Source: CABMGU01 sp964508495 (GTDB lineage: Archaea; Nanobdellota; Nanobdellia; Woesearchaeales; ARS49). Taken from it: 51,467 nt of DNA. Below, piece after piece: positions 25,224-33,460 of the stretch. The notes beneath the pieces are model-generated. The model did not search any database. It was not told the DNA's origin and was given only the letters and a program-made list of their open reading frames with translations. Location of the stretch: contig CAZDUA010000034.1 of assembly GCA_964508495.1 (NCBI GenBank), positions 1 to 51,467 on the forward strand, in the 5' to 3' direction. The translations under genes were made by a program, and so were the position numbers. Within the stretch, counting starts at the first letter, position 1, and each line of letters starts with the position of its first letter.

Positions 25224-26153
25224 ATGAGGCGATTGTTTGTTGTTTTGATGTTGGCTCTTCTTATTGTTGCCTGTAAGGGTGGCGCTAAGACGCAGGTTAG
25301 TATTGAGACTCCTTTTATTGGTGGAACTCAGGGTTTGGCTCTTGGCTTTCAGGATTTCAGGTCTGAAGTGTTTGATAGTGGCAGCGATCCTTTTGATGTT
25401 GTGGTGAAGTTGGAGAACAAGGGCGAGACTCTTGTTAAGAGCGAAAATGTTAAAGTTAGTATTTCTGGTATTAATCCTGCTGAGTTTGGAAAGAGCGATG
25501 TTGATTTGACTTTGAACGCTCCGGATGATGTTATTGAGAATAGGAAGCAAGCGCAGGGTATTCTTCCTGGTCCTCCTGTTTTTGTCGAGTTTATTGGTTT
25601 GAATCATAAGAGTCCTATTTCTGGTTCTTCCGCGCAATTTACTATTCGTGCTGACTTGTGTTATTTGTATAGGACTAAGGCTGTTAGCAAGTTGTGCGTT
25701 CGTGAGAACATTTTGACTCCTACTGCTGGCGGTATTTGTGAGATTAATCAGGACAAGCCTGTTTCGAATAGTGGTGCTCCTGTTCAAATTTCTAGCTTTA
25801 AGGAAAGTGCTCGTGCTAAGGACAAGATTGGTTTCACGTTTGAGATTAAGAATTCTGGTCAGGGCATTGTGTTTGAGAGGAATTCTTTCTGTGATAGGAG
25901 CGAGCGTAAGAAGGAGAGCAGGGTTTATGTTATTGTGAGCAGTGGTTTGGAAGGTTTGGGTTGTACTGGTTTTGATAATACTGCTGTTGGCAGCGAGGGC
26001 TTTGTGACTTTGTATGGTGGCAGCAAGATTGTTTCTTGTACTCAGAGTGTTTCTTCAAGGTCTGACTTTGAGCAATTGGTCAACATGGAAGTTATTTATG
26101 ATTACGAGCAGACTACACAGACTACTTTAGCTGTTAAGAGTTCTGGCGAGTAA
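25224..26153 (+). CDS. Lipoprotein, paralog 3 of 3
   Basis: 309 residues with signal MRRLFVVLMLALLIVAC and a lipobox Cys. GGAGTGA lies about 10 bases before the ATG. It shares DLCYLYRTKAVSKLCVRE and NSGAPVQISSFKES with paralogs 1 and 2, so the three arose by tandem duplication. The stop codon directly abuts the rfcS stop on the other strand. A role in surface assembly or substrate binding is only inferred from anchoring and clustering. Confidence 0.78.
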   Translation: MRRLFVVLMLALLIVACKGGAKTQVSIETPFIGGTQGLALGFQDFRSEVFDSGSDPFDVVVKLENKGETLVKSENVKVSISGINPAEFGKSDVDLTLNAPDDVIENRKQAQGILPGPPVFVEFIGLNHKSPISGSSAQFTIRADLCYLYRTKAVSKLCVRENILTPTAGGICEINQDKPVSNSGAPVQISSFKESARAKDKIGFTFEIKNSGQGIVFERNSFCDRSERKKESRVYVIVSSGLEGLGCTGFDNTAVGSEGFVTLYGGSKIVSCTQSVSSRSDFEQLVNMEVIYDYEQTTQTTLAVKSSGE

Positions 26154-27116
26154 TTAAGCGCCTGCAAGAACGAATTGCGCGAGTAATGCTTCTAATTGTA
26201 CAAATTCATCAGAGCCTTCTACTAGTCTGAATTCTGTTTCTCCGCATTTGTCTATTAGCGTGACTTTTTTTCTTCCGTCTATTTCTAAGTTCCAGATTTC
26301 GCTTTGTATTTGTTTTATTGCGTCTAATCCTGATAGTCCGTAGCGTAGCATTACGTCTAATAGTTTTTCTCTGGCTTTTATGAAGTCTCCTTTTAGTGCT
26401 GTTGTAAGTACTTCTTTGACTTCTGTTGGCTCTGCTACTGATGCGAGCGAGTAGATTGTCTCTGGCATTATTGTTTTCGCGACTGCCGCACAGCTTTGCA
26501 GTATGTTTGTTACTCTTCTGCAGTCTCCTTCTGCTACTGTTACTAGCGCTTCTTGCGCTTCTTGTGGCATGTTGAGATTTTCTTTTGCAACTATGTTTTT
26601 GATAAGTGAGAGGACGTGTTCTTTTGCTAATGGTTTGAATCTGAATATCGCGCACCTGCTTTGTATTGGATCTATTATTTTACTGCTGTAATTTGCTGCT
26701 AGTACAAACCTGCACGTGCTGGTGTGGTTTTCCATTGTTCTGCGTAGTGCTTGTTGTGCTTCTTTTGTTAGTGCGTCGCACTCGTCTAGGAAGATTATTT
26801 TGAATGGTACGTTTCCTATTGCTTTTGTTCGCGCGAAATCTTTGACTTTGCTTCTTACGATGTCTATTCCTCTTTCGTCGCTCGCGTTTAGTTCGAGGAA
26901 ATTTTCCCTGTATGATTCTCCGAAGAACGAGCGTGCTATGACTAGTGCTAGTGTGCTTTTGCCTACTCCTGCTGGTCCTGAAAATAATAGGTGTGGTAGG
27001 TTTTTCTGTTTGACGAACGCCTTGAGTTTGATAACTATTTCTTCTTGTCCTTTTAGATCGTCAAACGTTTTTGGGCGGTATTTCTCTGTCCAAATTACTG
27101 ATGATTCGTCCCCCAT
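26154..27116 (-). CDS. rfcS: Replication factor C small subunit
   Basis: 320 residues, usual length. The AAA+ clamp-loader core shows Walker A GPAGVGKST (47-55), Walker B IIFLDECDAL, and the SRC motif (PIQSRCAIF) carrying the trans-acting arginine finger; the RFC-box start WTEKYRPKTFDDLKGQE is clear. With RFC large it loads PCNA at primer ends. A TATA element at about 27135-27147 lies 25 bases from the start, so it is likely leaderless. The large subunit is not in the window. No intein is present, although archaeal rfcS genes often carry one. Confidence 0.95.
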   Translation of the reverse strand: MGDESSVIWTEKYRPKTFDDLKGQEEIVIKLKAFVKQKNLPHLLFSGPAGVGKSTLALVIARSFFGESYRENFLELNASDERGIDIVRSKVKDFARTKAIGNVPFKIIFLDECDALTKEAQQALRRTMENHTSTCRFVLAANYSSKIIDPIQSRCAIFRFKPLAKEHVLSLIKNIVAKENLNMPQEAQEALVTVAEGDCRRVTNILQSCAAVAKTIMPETIYSLASVAEPTEVKEVLTTALKGDFIKAREKLLDVMLRYGLSGLDAIKQIQSEIWNLEIDGRKKVTLIDKCGETEFRLVEGSDEFVQLEALLAQFVLAGA

Positions 27117-27175
27117 GTAGTTTTGGCTAAGTTGTATCTATAAAAAGATTGTTGTAAAAGAGAATAAAAGTAGAA

Positions 27176-27439
27176 TTATACTATGTCTTCTTCAGAAACG
27201 ACTAAGAAGTCTCCCATTGCGATTACTGCGCTGAATGGTATTAGTAGTTCTCCTGACTTGCCTTTTTCTAGTTCTAGTTTTTCTGTGTATTGTGTTGGGC
27301 TTTTGAGTACTACGTGGATTAGTTCGCCTGATTTGACTTCAAAGATTATGTCTCCTACTTCGCCGAAGCGTTTTCCGCTCTTGCTTACTACCGTCTTGCC
27401 TATTAGTTGTTTTGAGAACTTTTTTTGATCGTCAAGCAT
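27176..27439 (-). CDS. PRC-barrel domain protein
   Basis: 87 residues, all one PRC-barrel beta domain (QLIGKTVVSKSGKRFGEVGDI, LLIPFSAVIAMGDFLVVSE in fragments). A strong Shine-Dalgarno AGGTGAT precedes the ATG. Small archaeal PRC-barrel proteins include CdpB, which links FtsZ-based division components, and RNA-binding RimM-like proteins; which applies here cannot be told. It stands alone between rfcS and the Cas4-like gene on the same strand. Confidence 0.82.
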   Translation of the reverse strand: MLDDQKKFSKQLIGKTVVSKSGKRFGEVGDIIFEVKSGELIHVVLKSPTQYTEKLELEKGKSGELLIPFSAVIAMGDFLVVSEEDIV

Positions 27440-27508
27440 TGCGTATCACCTTTCTTGAATGATAACAGCTTTCAAATTCACTGCATATTTAAAGGTTTCG
27501 TTGGACTG

Positions 27509-28312
27509 TTATAACTGGTTTTGTACGAAAACAGGGTTCTTGCAGGATGTGCAGTTTTCTTTCCCGCACCCATCAGGCAGTTCTTTGTTTTCTAGGCAGG
27601 TTTTGACTGCGTTTGCAACTTCTATGACGTGTTCGCGTAGGAATGGGTTGAGTACTACTGGTCTTCTTGAGTTGTGATCTACGTACTGGACTATTGCGTC
27701 TGGGACTGTTGTGCTGAATACGTCTTCTAACATTAGGGCGTAGCTGGCCGCTTGTATTCTGTGTTCGTTCCAGACTCCTTCTTGTGGCGGGTTTCCACTT
27801 TTGAGTTCTACAGGTACTAGTATGCTGTCGTAATATTCTAGTCTGTCTATTCTTCCTTTGAGTCCTAGTTTTTTGCTTTGGAGGGAGTATTCTGTTTTTA
27901 CTTTTGGCGTGATGGAGTGCCAGAGTTCTTCTCCTGTTAGTCCTTTTTGTAATAATGGCATTATTCGGTTTGCTCTGTCTATTGCCTCAAATTTTACTAT
28001 TGGGAGTGCTTTTTGGAATGCTGTTGTAAGCGGTACACTTACCATTCGGAGCGCGTTGGCTTGGTTGACTATTATTGTTTGGAGCAGTTTGGTGAATTTT
28101 GATTGGAAAATTTCTTGCAGGTTGTCTGTTTCTTTAAGTGTGATGATGACGCCTTGGTCTTCTTGCGTCATGGTTTCGTGTAGTTTGTGTTTTATGAGTC
28201 CGAGTATCATTACATCTCGTGGTGGTTCTTTGATGTCTAGTACGTACGACAAATAGAATTGTCTTGGGCAGTATACCCAGCTTGATAGTGCTGAGACGGG
28301 TATTAGGTTCAT
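27509..28312 (-). CDS. Solo Cas4-like / RecB-family nuclease with Fe-S cysteines
   Basis: 267 residues. A PD-(D/E)xK core is visible as GRIDRLEY then VPVELKSG (the E-x-K pair), followed by the QxxxY helix RIQAASYALMLE. One cysteine near the N-terminus (Cys15 in WVYCPRQF) and three at the C-terminus (CGKENCTSCK) match the 4Fe-4S cluster of Cas4/AddB-like nucleases. In CRISPR systems Cas4 trims prespacers, but no array or other cas gene is visible, so this is likely a solo Cas4 acting in DNA repair. A TATA-like element lies about 27 bases upstream of the start. Confidence 0.85.
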   Translation of the reverse strand: MNLIPVSALSSWVYCPRQFYLSYVLDIKEPPRDVMILGLIKHKLHETMTQEDQGVIITLKETDNLQEIFQSKFTKLLQTIIVNQANALRMVSVPLTTAFQKALPIVKFEAIDRANRIMPLLQKGLTGEELWHSITPKVKTEYSLQSKKLGLKGRIDRLEYYDSILVPVELKSGNPPQEGVWNEHRIQAASYALMLEDVFSTTVPDAIVQYVDHNSRRPVVLNPFLREHVIEVANAVKTCLENKELPDGCGKENCTSCKNPVFVQNQL

Positions 28313-28333
28313 TGCTCTCTGGCTTTGATGGAC

Positions 28334-28380
28334 TGTTTTTATAGTTTGTTAGCAGATGTCCAGTGCAAAGATTTATAAAA
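28334..28380. promoter_or_regulatory. Divergent promoters of the Cas4-like gene and tyrS
   Basis: Two TATA elements lie back to back. AACTATAAAAAC (minus, 28334-28346) is about 27 bases from the Cas4-like ATG at 28312. AGATTTATAAAA (plus, 28369-28380) is about 28 bases from the ATG at 28402. The second decides the tyrS start, since three earlier in-frame start codons would overlap or precede transcription start. Confidence 0.6.
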
Positions 28381-28401
28381 ATGGGTATGGGTGTTGGTTG
28401 T

Positions 28402-29475
28402 ATGAAAAACGAGGAGCGCTTGGCTTTAATCAAGGAGGTTGGCCAGGAAGTTATTACTGAGGAAGAGCTTGTTAAGTTGCTTTCTGAGAAGAAGAATCCT
28501 GTTGCTTATGATGGTTTTGAGCCTAGTGGCCGGATTCATATCGCTCAGGGCTTGGTGCGCGCCATTAATGTTAACAAGATGACTGATGCTGGTTGTACTT
28601 TTAAGATGCTTGTTGCTGACTGGCATGCTTGGCTTAACAATAAGCTTGGTGGTGACTTGGATAAGATTCATACTGCGGGCGAGTATTTTGTTGAGGTTTG
28701 GAAGGCGTGTGGTATGAACTTGGACAGGGTTAAGTTTGTTAATTGCAGTGATTTTATTGAAGACCCGGCTTATTGGAAGAAGATTGTTGAAATTTCCAGG
28801 CATACTACTATTCAGCGCATGGTTAGGTGTAGTCAAATTATGGGCAGAAAGGAAAGCGATGTTCAGCATGTTTCTATGTTGTTGTATCCTGCCATGCAGG
28901 CAGCGGATATTTTCCAGTTGGAAGTTGATATTTGTCAGCTTGGCATGGACCAGCGCAAGGTGAACATTCTTGCGAGGGAGATTGCTCCTAAGCTTGGCTT
29001 TAAGCCTCCTGTTGCCGTTCATCATCATATGCTGATGGGATTGTTGCAGCCTGCTTCTGACGTTAAGGATAGTGTTGAACGGGCTATTTCTTTGAAGATG
29101 AGCAAGAGTAATCCTGACAGCAGTATTTTCATGGATGATTCTTCTGAGGATATTAAGCGTAAGATCAGCCGAGCGTGGTGTCCTGAAAAGCAGGTTATTG
29201 AGAATCCTGTTCTTGAGTATTGCAGGTATATTTTGTTCGAGCGTTTTAAGGAAGTTGAGATTAAGAGGCCTGCTAAATTTGGTGGTAATGTTTCTTATCA
29301 TTCTTTTGCTGACTTGGAGGGAGCGTATGGTGAGGGTAAGATTCATCCGATGGATTTGAAAAATACTGTTGCCGATCATCTCGACCAGCTTATTGAGCCG
29401 GTCAGGAAGCATTTCTCAAAGGGTAATCCTGCTAAGCTTTTGGAAGAGGTTAGGAGTTTTGCGGTTACGAGATGA
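28402..29475 (+). CDS. tyrS: Tyrosyl-tRNA synthetase
   Basis: 357 residues from the ATG at 28402, chosen by TATA spacing over in-frame starts at 28363, 28381 and 28387. Class I signatures are present: the HIGH-like GRIHIAQG (about 43-50) and KMSKS within LKMSKSNPDSSIF (about 230). The archaeal/eukaryotic TyrRS features MQAADIF and LGMDQRKVN are clear, and the bacterial S4 C-terminal domain is absent as expected. It charges tRNA-Tyr. It is coupled by an ATGA overlap to the peptidase downstream. Confidence 0.94.
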   Translation: MKNEERLALIKEVGQEVITEEELVKLLSEKKNPVAYDGFEPSGRIHIAQGLVRAINVNKMTDAGCTFKMLVADWHAWLNNKLGGDLDKIHTAGEYFVEVWKACGMNLDRVKFVNCSDFIEDPAYWKKIVEISRHTTIQRMVRCSQIMGRKESDVQHVSMLLYPAMQAADIFQLEVDICQLGMDQRKVNILAREIAPKLGFKPPVAVHHHMLMGLLQPASDVKDSVERAISLKMSKSNPDSSIFMDDSSEDIKRKISRAWCPEKQVIENPVLEYCRYILFERFKEVEIKRPAKFGGNVSYHSFADLEGAYGEGKIHPMDLKNTVADHLDQLIEPVRKHFSKGNPAKLLEEVRSFAVTR

Positions 29476-30497
29476 GATTGCACGATTTTCAGAAGCGTTT
29501 GCTTGATGGCAATATTGATTTTGCTTTGTTTTTTGATTCGGATGCTAATTTGACTTATTTTGCTGGTGTGAAGCCTGATATGGCATGCCTTGCTGTTCCG
29601 TCTGAAGGAAGGGCTTTGTTGTTCGTGCCTGGTTTTGAGGCTGAAAGAATGGCAAGAAGTTCTTTTGTTGATGTCGTCAAGGTTGAAAGGGAGTTCTTAA
29701 AAGTTATTCATTCTCATTTTGAGGGGAATCGTATTGGTGTTGTTTCTAGCAGTCTTTCTTATCTGCACGCGGGGCGTGTTAAGGATGAGTGGGATGCCAA
29801 ACTGGTGGATGTTAGCGGGGTTTGCAGGGATTTGCGCGTCATTAAAACGAAAGATGAGATTGCGTTGATTACAAAGGCCTGCGCGATTACTGATGTATTG
29901 TTTGATGAATTATGCAAACAATTGCCTTTTTGTAAGACTGAATTGGATGCTGCAAGTTTTTTGAAATTGCGTATGAGCCAGCTTGGTTTTGAGCCGAGTT
30001 TTGCGCCGATTGTTGCGAGCGGTAAGAATGGCGCTACTCCGCATCATGTTCCAACTAGCTCAAGATTGAATGGTTTTACTGTTTTAGATTTTGGTATTGT
30101 TTACAAGAATTATTGTTCTGATATTACGAGGACTGTTTTTATTGGAAGTCCGAGTGGGAGTGATAGGAAAGTGTATTCTGGCTTGTTGAAAGTTCAGGAA
30201 GATTGTATTAAGCAGGTTGTTCCAGGGAAAGTTTTTGACGATATTGATTCATATTCTAAAGAAAAGGTCGGGAGGACTATGATTCATCGTGTTGGTCATT
30301 CTTTGGGTGTTGAAGTGCATGATGTTCAGCCAAGACCATGGTTTTTGAAAGCTGGGAATGTTGTGACTATCGAGCCTGGCACGTATCCTGGTAAGTTCGG
30401 AATTCGCATTGAAGATGACGTTCTTGTGACTGAAAAAGGGCCTGTTTTATTGACGATAGCGCCTAAGAGTTTGACTGTTATTCGGCGGAAAGTTTAA
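29472..30497 (+). CDS. pepQ: M24 family peptidase (Xaa-Pro dipeptidase/aminopeptidase)
   Basis: 341 residues. A creatinase-like N-terminal domain (about 1-120, FDSDANLTYFAGVKPDMA) precedes the pita-bread catalytic domain with the metal ligands visible in order: LDFGIVY, CSDITRTVF, HRVGHSLGVEVHD and IEPGTYP, then RIEDDVLV. This is the dinuclear-metal peptidase fold that cleaves peptides with Pro at the second position. It may recycle proteasome products, since pan follows 26 bases downstream. Substrate choice between dipeptidase and aminopeptidase is not settled by sequence. Confidence 0.9.
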   Translation: MRLHDFQKRLLDGNIDFALFFDSDANLTYFAGVKPDMACLAVPSEGRALLFVPGFEAERMARSSFVDVVKVEREFLKVIHSHFEGNRIGVVSSSLSYLHAGRVKDEWDAKLVDVSGVCRDLRVIKTKDEIALITKACAITDVLFDELCKQLPFCKTELDAASFLKLRMSQLGFEPSFAPIVASGKNGATPHHVPTSSRLNGFTVLDFGIVYKNYCSDITRTVFIGSPSGSDRKVYSGLLKVQEDCIKQVVPGKVFDDIDSYSKEKVGRTMIHRVGHSLGVEVHDVQPRPWFLKAGNVVTIEPGTYPGKFGIRIEDDVLVTEKGPVLLTIAPKSLTVIRRKV

Positions 30498-30502
30498 ATA
30501 CC
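30491..30502 (+). promoter_or_regulatory. TATA box of pan
   Basis: AGTTTAAATACC lies about 27 bases before the pan ATG (30524) and overlaps the last codons of the M24 peptidase gene. It implies a separate leaderless pan transcript even though the spacing would allow an operon. Confidence 0.6.
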
Positions 30503-30523
30503 CTTATTTGTGGTATTGGCTTA

Positions 30524-31669
30524 ATGGGTGACAAGGACAACAGTACTACGAAGGGCAGTGTGACTTTTGGTTATCAGACCAATGTTAGCGGGCTTGAGGA
30601 AGAGAATCGTTTCTTGCGTGAGAGTGTTGAAAATCTTGAGCGTGAGCTGGAAAAGTTCAAGCGCACTCCTTTGATTTCTTGTGAGGTTAGAGATATTGTT
30701 GACGACAAGGTTCTTATCAGGCTTCCTAATGGCAACGAATTTTTAGTGGACATAATGGAAGGTTGCAGCAAGCTTGCTGTTGGAGATATTATTCTTGCTG
30801 AGCAGAAGAATTTGACTGTTGTGCGCAAAATGCCGCAGATCAGACGTTTTGATGCTGATAAGTTCGTTATTATCGAGAAGCCGACTATTTCTTGGGAGCA
30901 GGTTGGAGGATTGAAGGACCAAGAGAGAGAGCTTAAGGAGGTTATTGAGCTTCCTTTGTTGAAGCCTGAGCTTTTCAAGAAGGTTGGCATTGAGCCTCCT
31001 AAAGGCATTTTGTTGTTTGGCCCTCCAGGCACTGGTAAGACTTTGCTCGCAAAAGCTGTTGCTGCCAGCACTAAGAGTACTTTTGTCGAACTTGTTGGCA
31101 GCGAGCTTGTTCAGAAGTTTATTGGTGAGGGTGCCAAGTTGGTTAAGGAAATTTTCCAGCTTGCTAGGGAAAAAGCGCCAAGTATTATTTTTATTGATGA
31201 GCTTGACGCGATTGCTGCTGTGCGTGTTGATATTGGAACGAGTGGTGAGCGTGAAGTTCAGCGTACTTTTATGCAGTTGCTCGCTGAGATTGATGGTTTT
31301 AACCCGTTGGATAACGTCAAGATTATTGGTTGTACTAACAGGAGGGATATTTTGGATTCTGCAATTATTCGTCCTGGAAGGCTTGACAGGCTTATTCACG
31401 TGCCCCTGCCTAATGAGGATGCTAGAAAGGAGATTTTCAAGATTCATACTCGGAATATGAGTATAGGCAAGATTGATTCTGAGAAGATCATCAAGGCATT
31501 AGATGGCTTTAGTGGTGCTGAGATTAAAGCGGTTGCTACTGAGGCTGGTTATTTTGCTATCAGGGATAACCGCACTAAGATTAAAGAAGCTGATTTCTTG
31601 AGCGCAATTCCAAAGGTTGCTGCTGAAGTTATGATGGAAGGCGGAGATTATCTCAAGATGTTTGGGTAA
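30524..31669 (+). CDS. pan: Proteasome-activating nucleotidase PAN
   Basis: 381 residues. A coiled coil (about 22-48, LEEENRFLRESVENLERELE), an OB domain (about 50-110) and an AAA+ module follow in the PAN order. Walker A is GPPGTGKT (166-173), Walker B IIFIDELDAIA, and the arginine fingers lie in RPGRLDRLI. PAN unfolds proteins and feeds them to the 20S proteasome. The C-terminus ends YLKMFG and lacks the usual HbYX tail (hydrophobic-Tyr-any) that opens the proteasome gate, so docking may differ. Its 3' end overlaps the Trm5-like gene on the other strand by 17 bases. Confidence 0.93.
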   Translation: MGDKDNSTTKGSVTFGYQTNVSGLEEENRFLRESVENLERELEKFKRTPLISCEVRDIVDDKVLIRLPNGNEFLVDIMEGCSKLAVGDIILAEQKNLTVVRKMPQIRRFDADKFVIIEKPTISWEQVGGLKDQERELKEVIELPLLKPELFKKVGIEPPKGILLFGPPGTGKTLLAKAVAASTKSTFVELVGSELVQKFIGEGAKLVKEIFQLAREKAPSIIFIDELDAIAAVRVDIGTSGEREVQRTFMQLLAEIDGFNPLDNVKIIGCTNRRDILDSAIIRPGRLDRLIHVPLPNEDARKEIFKIHTRNMSIGKIDSEKIIKALDGFSGAEIKAVATEAGYFAIRDNRTKIKEADFLSAIPKVAAEVMMEGGDYLKMFG

Positions 31670-32450
31670 TCGCGTCAACGCATACTCTGTACCTTCTTAC
31701 TCCCACTTGTTGTGTTTTTACAACTCGGAGTATTTTGCATTTCTGTAATTTGCGGGCTGGTTCTTCTAGGTTTTCTTCGAAGGCAAAGTCGTAGACGTGG
31801 AGTTTTGTTCCTTTCTTTGCGAATTTTAGAACGGCTGGTGCAAGCTTTACGCCTTCGTGTGGTATTGCAAGTATTATTCTGTCAAATTTTCCTAGTTTTA
31901 TTTTTTTAATGTCGCCTTTGATTAGTTTTATGTTTTTTACTTTGTTCAGTTTGACGTTTTCAGTTGCGTATTTGTGGGCGACTGGGTTTGTTTCTACTCC
32001 AATTATTTCTTTTGCGGGCGAGTGTCTTGCAAGTATTATTGGGTATGGTGCTATGCCTGAACCCGCAACGAGGATTTTTTCTCCTTTTTTTACCAGTCGT
32101 GCAATGCGTAATCTTTCACTTCCAAGTCTTGGCGAATAATAGCATTTTGCCACGTTTGTTTTGAGAATGATTCCGCTTTCTTTTTGTGTTGTCTCAAACT
32201 TTTTTTCTCCTGCTATTATGCGTAGTTTTTGTCGTCTGTATTTGCCTGTGTGCTCTCCTGCTTCTGCCGCGACTGTTTTTACGTTTTTTAGGATCGAAAG
32301 TAATGTTTTGCCGATGATTTTTTCTCGTTTTTTGAGTTGTGGCGGGATTTCTATTATTGCTATATCTCCTATGACGTCAAAGCTTCCTCTTAAAACTGAG
32401 AGTTCTTTTTGCGTGAGTTTTTTCTTAAGTGCTTCTTTCAGTGTTGTCAT
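31653..32450 (-). CDS. Trm5-family tRNA (guanine-N1)-methyltransferase
   Basis: 265 residues. A class I SAM-dependent methyltransferase core shows EKILVAGSGIAPYPIILAR (motif I, SAM binding), IIGVETNPVAHKYATENVKL (fragment; the N-P-x-A pattern of Trm5/TYW2 proteins) and the catalytic-side motif IILAIPHEG. It is shorter than many Trm5 proteins (about 330) and seems to keep only a small N-terminal domain. The likely job is m1G37 formation in tRNA; a Taw2 wyosine role cannot be excluded. It overlaps fen by ATGA, so it is the last gene of a three-gene unit. Confidence 0.8.
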   Translation of the reverse strand: MTTLKEALKKKLTQKELSVLRGSFDVIGDIAIIEIPPQLKKREKIIGKTLLSILKNVKTVAAEAGEHTGKYRRQKLRIIAGEKKFETTQKESGIILKTNVAKCYYSPRLGSERLRIARLVKKGEKILVAGSGIAPYPIILARHSPAKEIIGVETNPVAHKYATENVKLNKVKNIKLIKGDIKKIKLGKFDRIILAIPHEGVKLAPAVLKFAKKGTKLHVYDFAFEENLEEPARKLQKCKILRVVKTQQVGVRRYRVCVDAITQTS

Positions 32451-33460
32451 GAGAAGTCGCCGAGTCCTTTTTGGTGTTTGGCTGGAGCGATCAGGTCTAG
32501 TGTTTTTTCTACTCTTTCTGCTCCAAAGTCGTGTTGTTCAACTAGGAATTGGTAGGTTTTTTTCCTGTCGGCTGGTTTCCAGTTTAGTTCGTAGTTGTCT
32601 GTTACTGGCATTTTTTGGAAAACGCCTAATACTTCTTCCCAGCTGACGTCGTCTAGTTTTAAGTTTTCAAACAGTGTTTCTGGTGTTTTGTGTTGTTTTA
32701 CCAGCATGAGTCCTTTTTTTGGTCCTATTCCTTTTACTCCTCCTGGCGCGTAGTCTGTTCCTATCAGCATTGCCAGCCAGGTGAGTTGGTCTCTGGTTAA
32801 ATCTAGTGCTTTGAGGTTTTCTTGCAGGTCTATAAGTATCGGCTCTACTTTTGTGTATGCTAGTTTTCCTGGTATTTTACGCCTGCCTTCGACTGATAGA
32901 TTTTGTATTAGTCGTGGTGTTCCATAAAGGAGTGAGTCATAATCTTGGGATGCGACTGCCCACCCGTGTCCTTGTTTTACCATGTATGATGCCTGCGCTT
33001 CTCCTTCGCTTGGTGCTTGCACCCATGGTATGCCTATGACAGTCAAGAGTTCTTTTGATTGGTCTACCATGTCTCTTGTTAGTCTGGACGTTCTTGCCGC
33101 GTATTTTTGCATTGCCTGCGTATCTTCTGCTTCTAATGCTTGTTCGTATTTTTGTTGCGCTTCTTTTTTTAGTTCTGTTCTTTTTGCTAGTTCGCGGTGT
33201 TTTAGTTCTGGTGCTTGGCCGTCAAATACAAATGCGAGTTTGATGTTTTTTTGCATTAGGTTTGTTACTCTTGAGAATAGTCCTATGAGGTGGCTGGTTA
33301 CGTGCCCGTTGTGGTCCGTGAGAAGGCTTCCGTCTCTGCTTCTTATTGTGCTGAGGAATTGGTAGAGCATGTTGTACCCATCTACGATTAGTGTTTTGCC
33401 TGATAGGTCTTCGAGTTGTATTGGATGCCTTATTATGATGTCTTTGAAGTTTACGCCCAT
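32447..33460 (-). CDS. fen: Flap endonuclease 1
   Basis: 337 residues, normal length. The XPG N-terminal (LIVDGYNML with Asp27, FVFDGQAPELKHREL) and internal (APSEGEAQASYM, VASQDYDSLLYG) nuclease regions keep the acidic metal ligands, and a helix-hairpin-helix (GGVKGIGPKKGLMLV) binds duplex DNA. It removes 5' flaps in Okazaki-fragment maturation and repair. The tail HQKGLGDFS resembles a weak PCNA-interaction box lacking the second aromatic. Its start overlaps the stop of the upstream gene (TAATG). Confidence 0.94.
   Translation of the reverse strand: MGVNFKDIIIRHPIQLEDLSGKTLIVDGYNMLYQFLSTIRSRDGSLLTDHNGHVTSHLIGLFSRVTNLMQKNIKLAFVFDGQAPELKHRELAKRTELKKEAQQKYEQALEAEDTQAMQKYAARTSRLTRDMVDQSKELLTVIGIPWVQAPSEGEAQASYMVKQGHGWAVASQDYDSLLYGTPRLIQNLSVEGRRKIPGKLAYTKVEPILIDLQENLKALDLTRDQLTWLAMLIGTDYAPGGVKGIGPKKGLMLVKQHKTPETLFENLKLDDVSWEEVLGVFQKMPVTDNYELNWKPADRKKTYQFLVEQHDFGAERVEKTLDLIAPAKHQKGLGDFS

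Noticed and set aside
27509..28312. Possible CRISPR-Cas locus around the Cas4-like gene.
   Set aside because: No spaced direct repeats and no other cas genes are visible on either side, so only a solo nuclease is supported.
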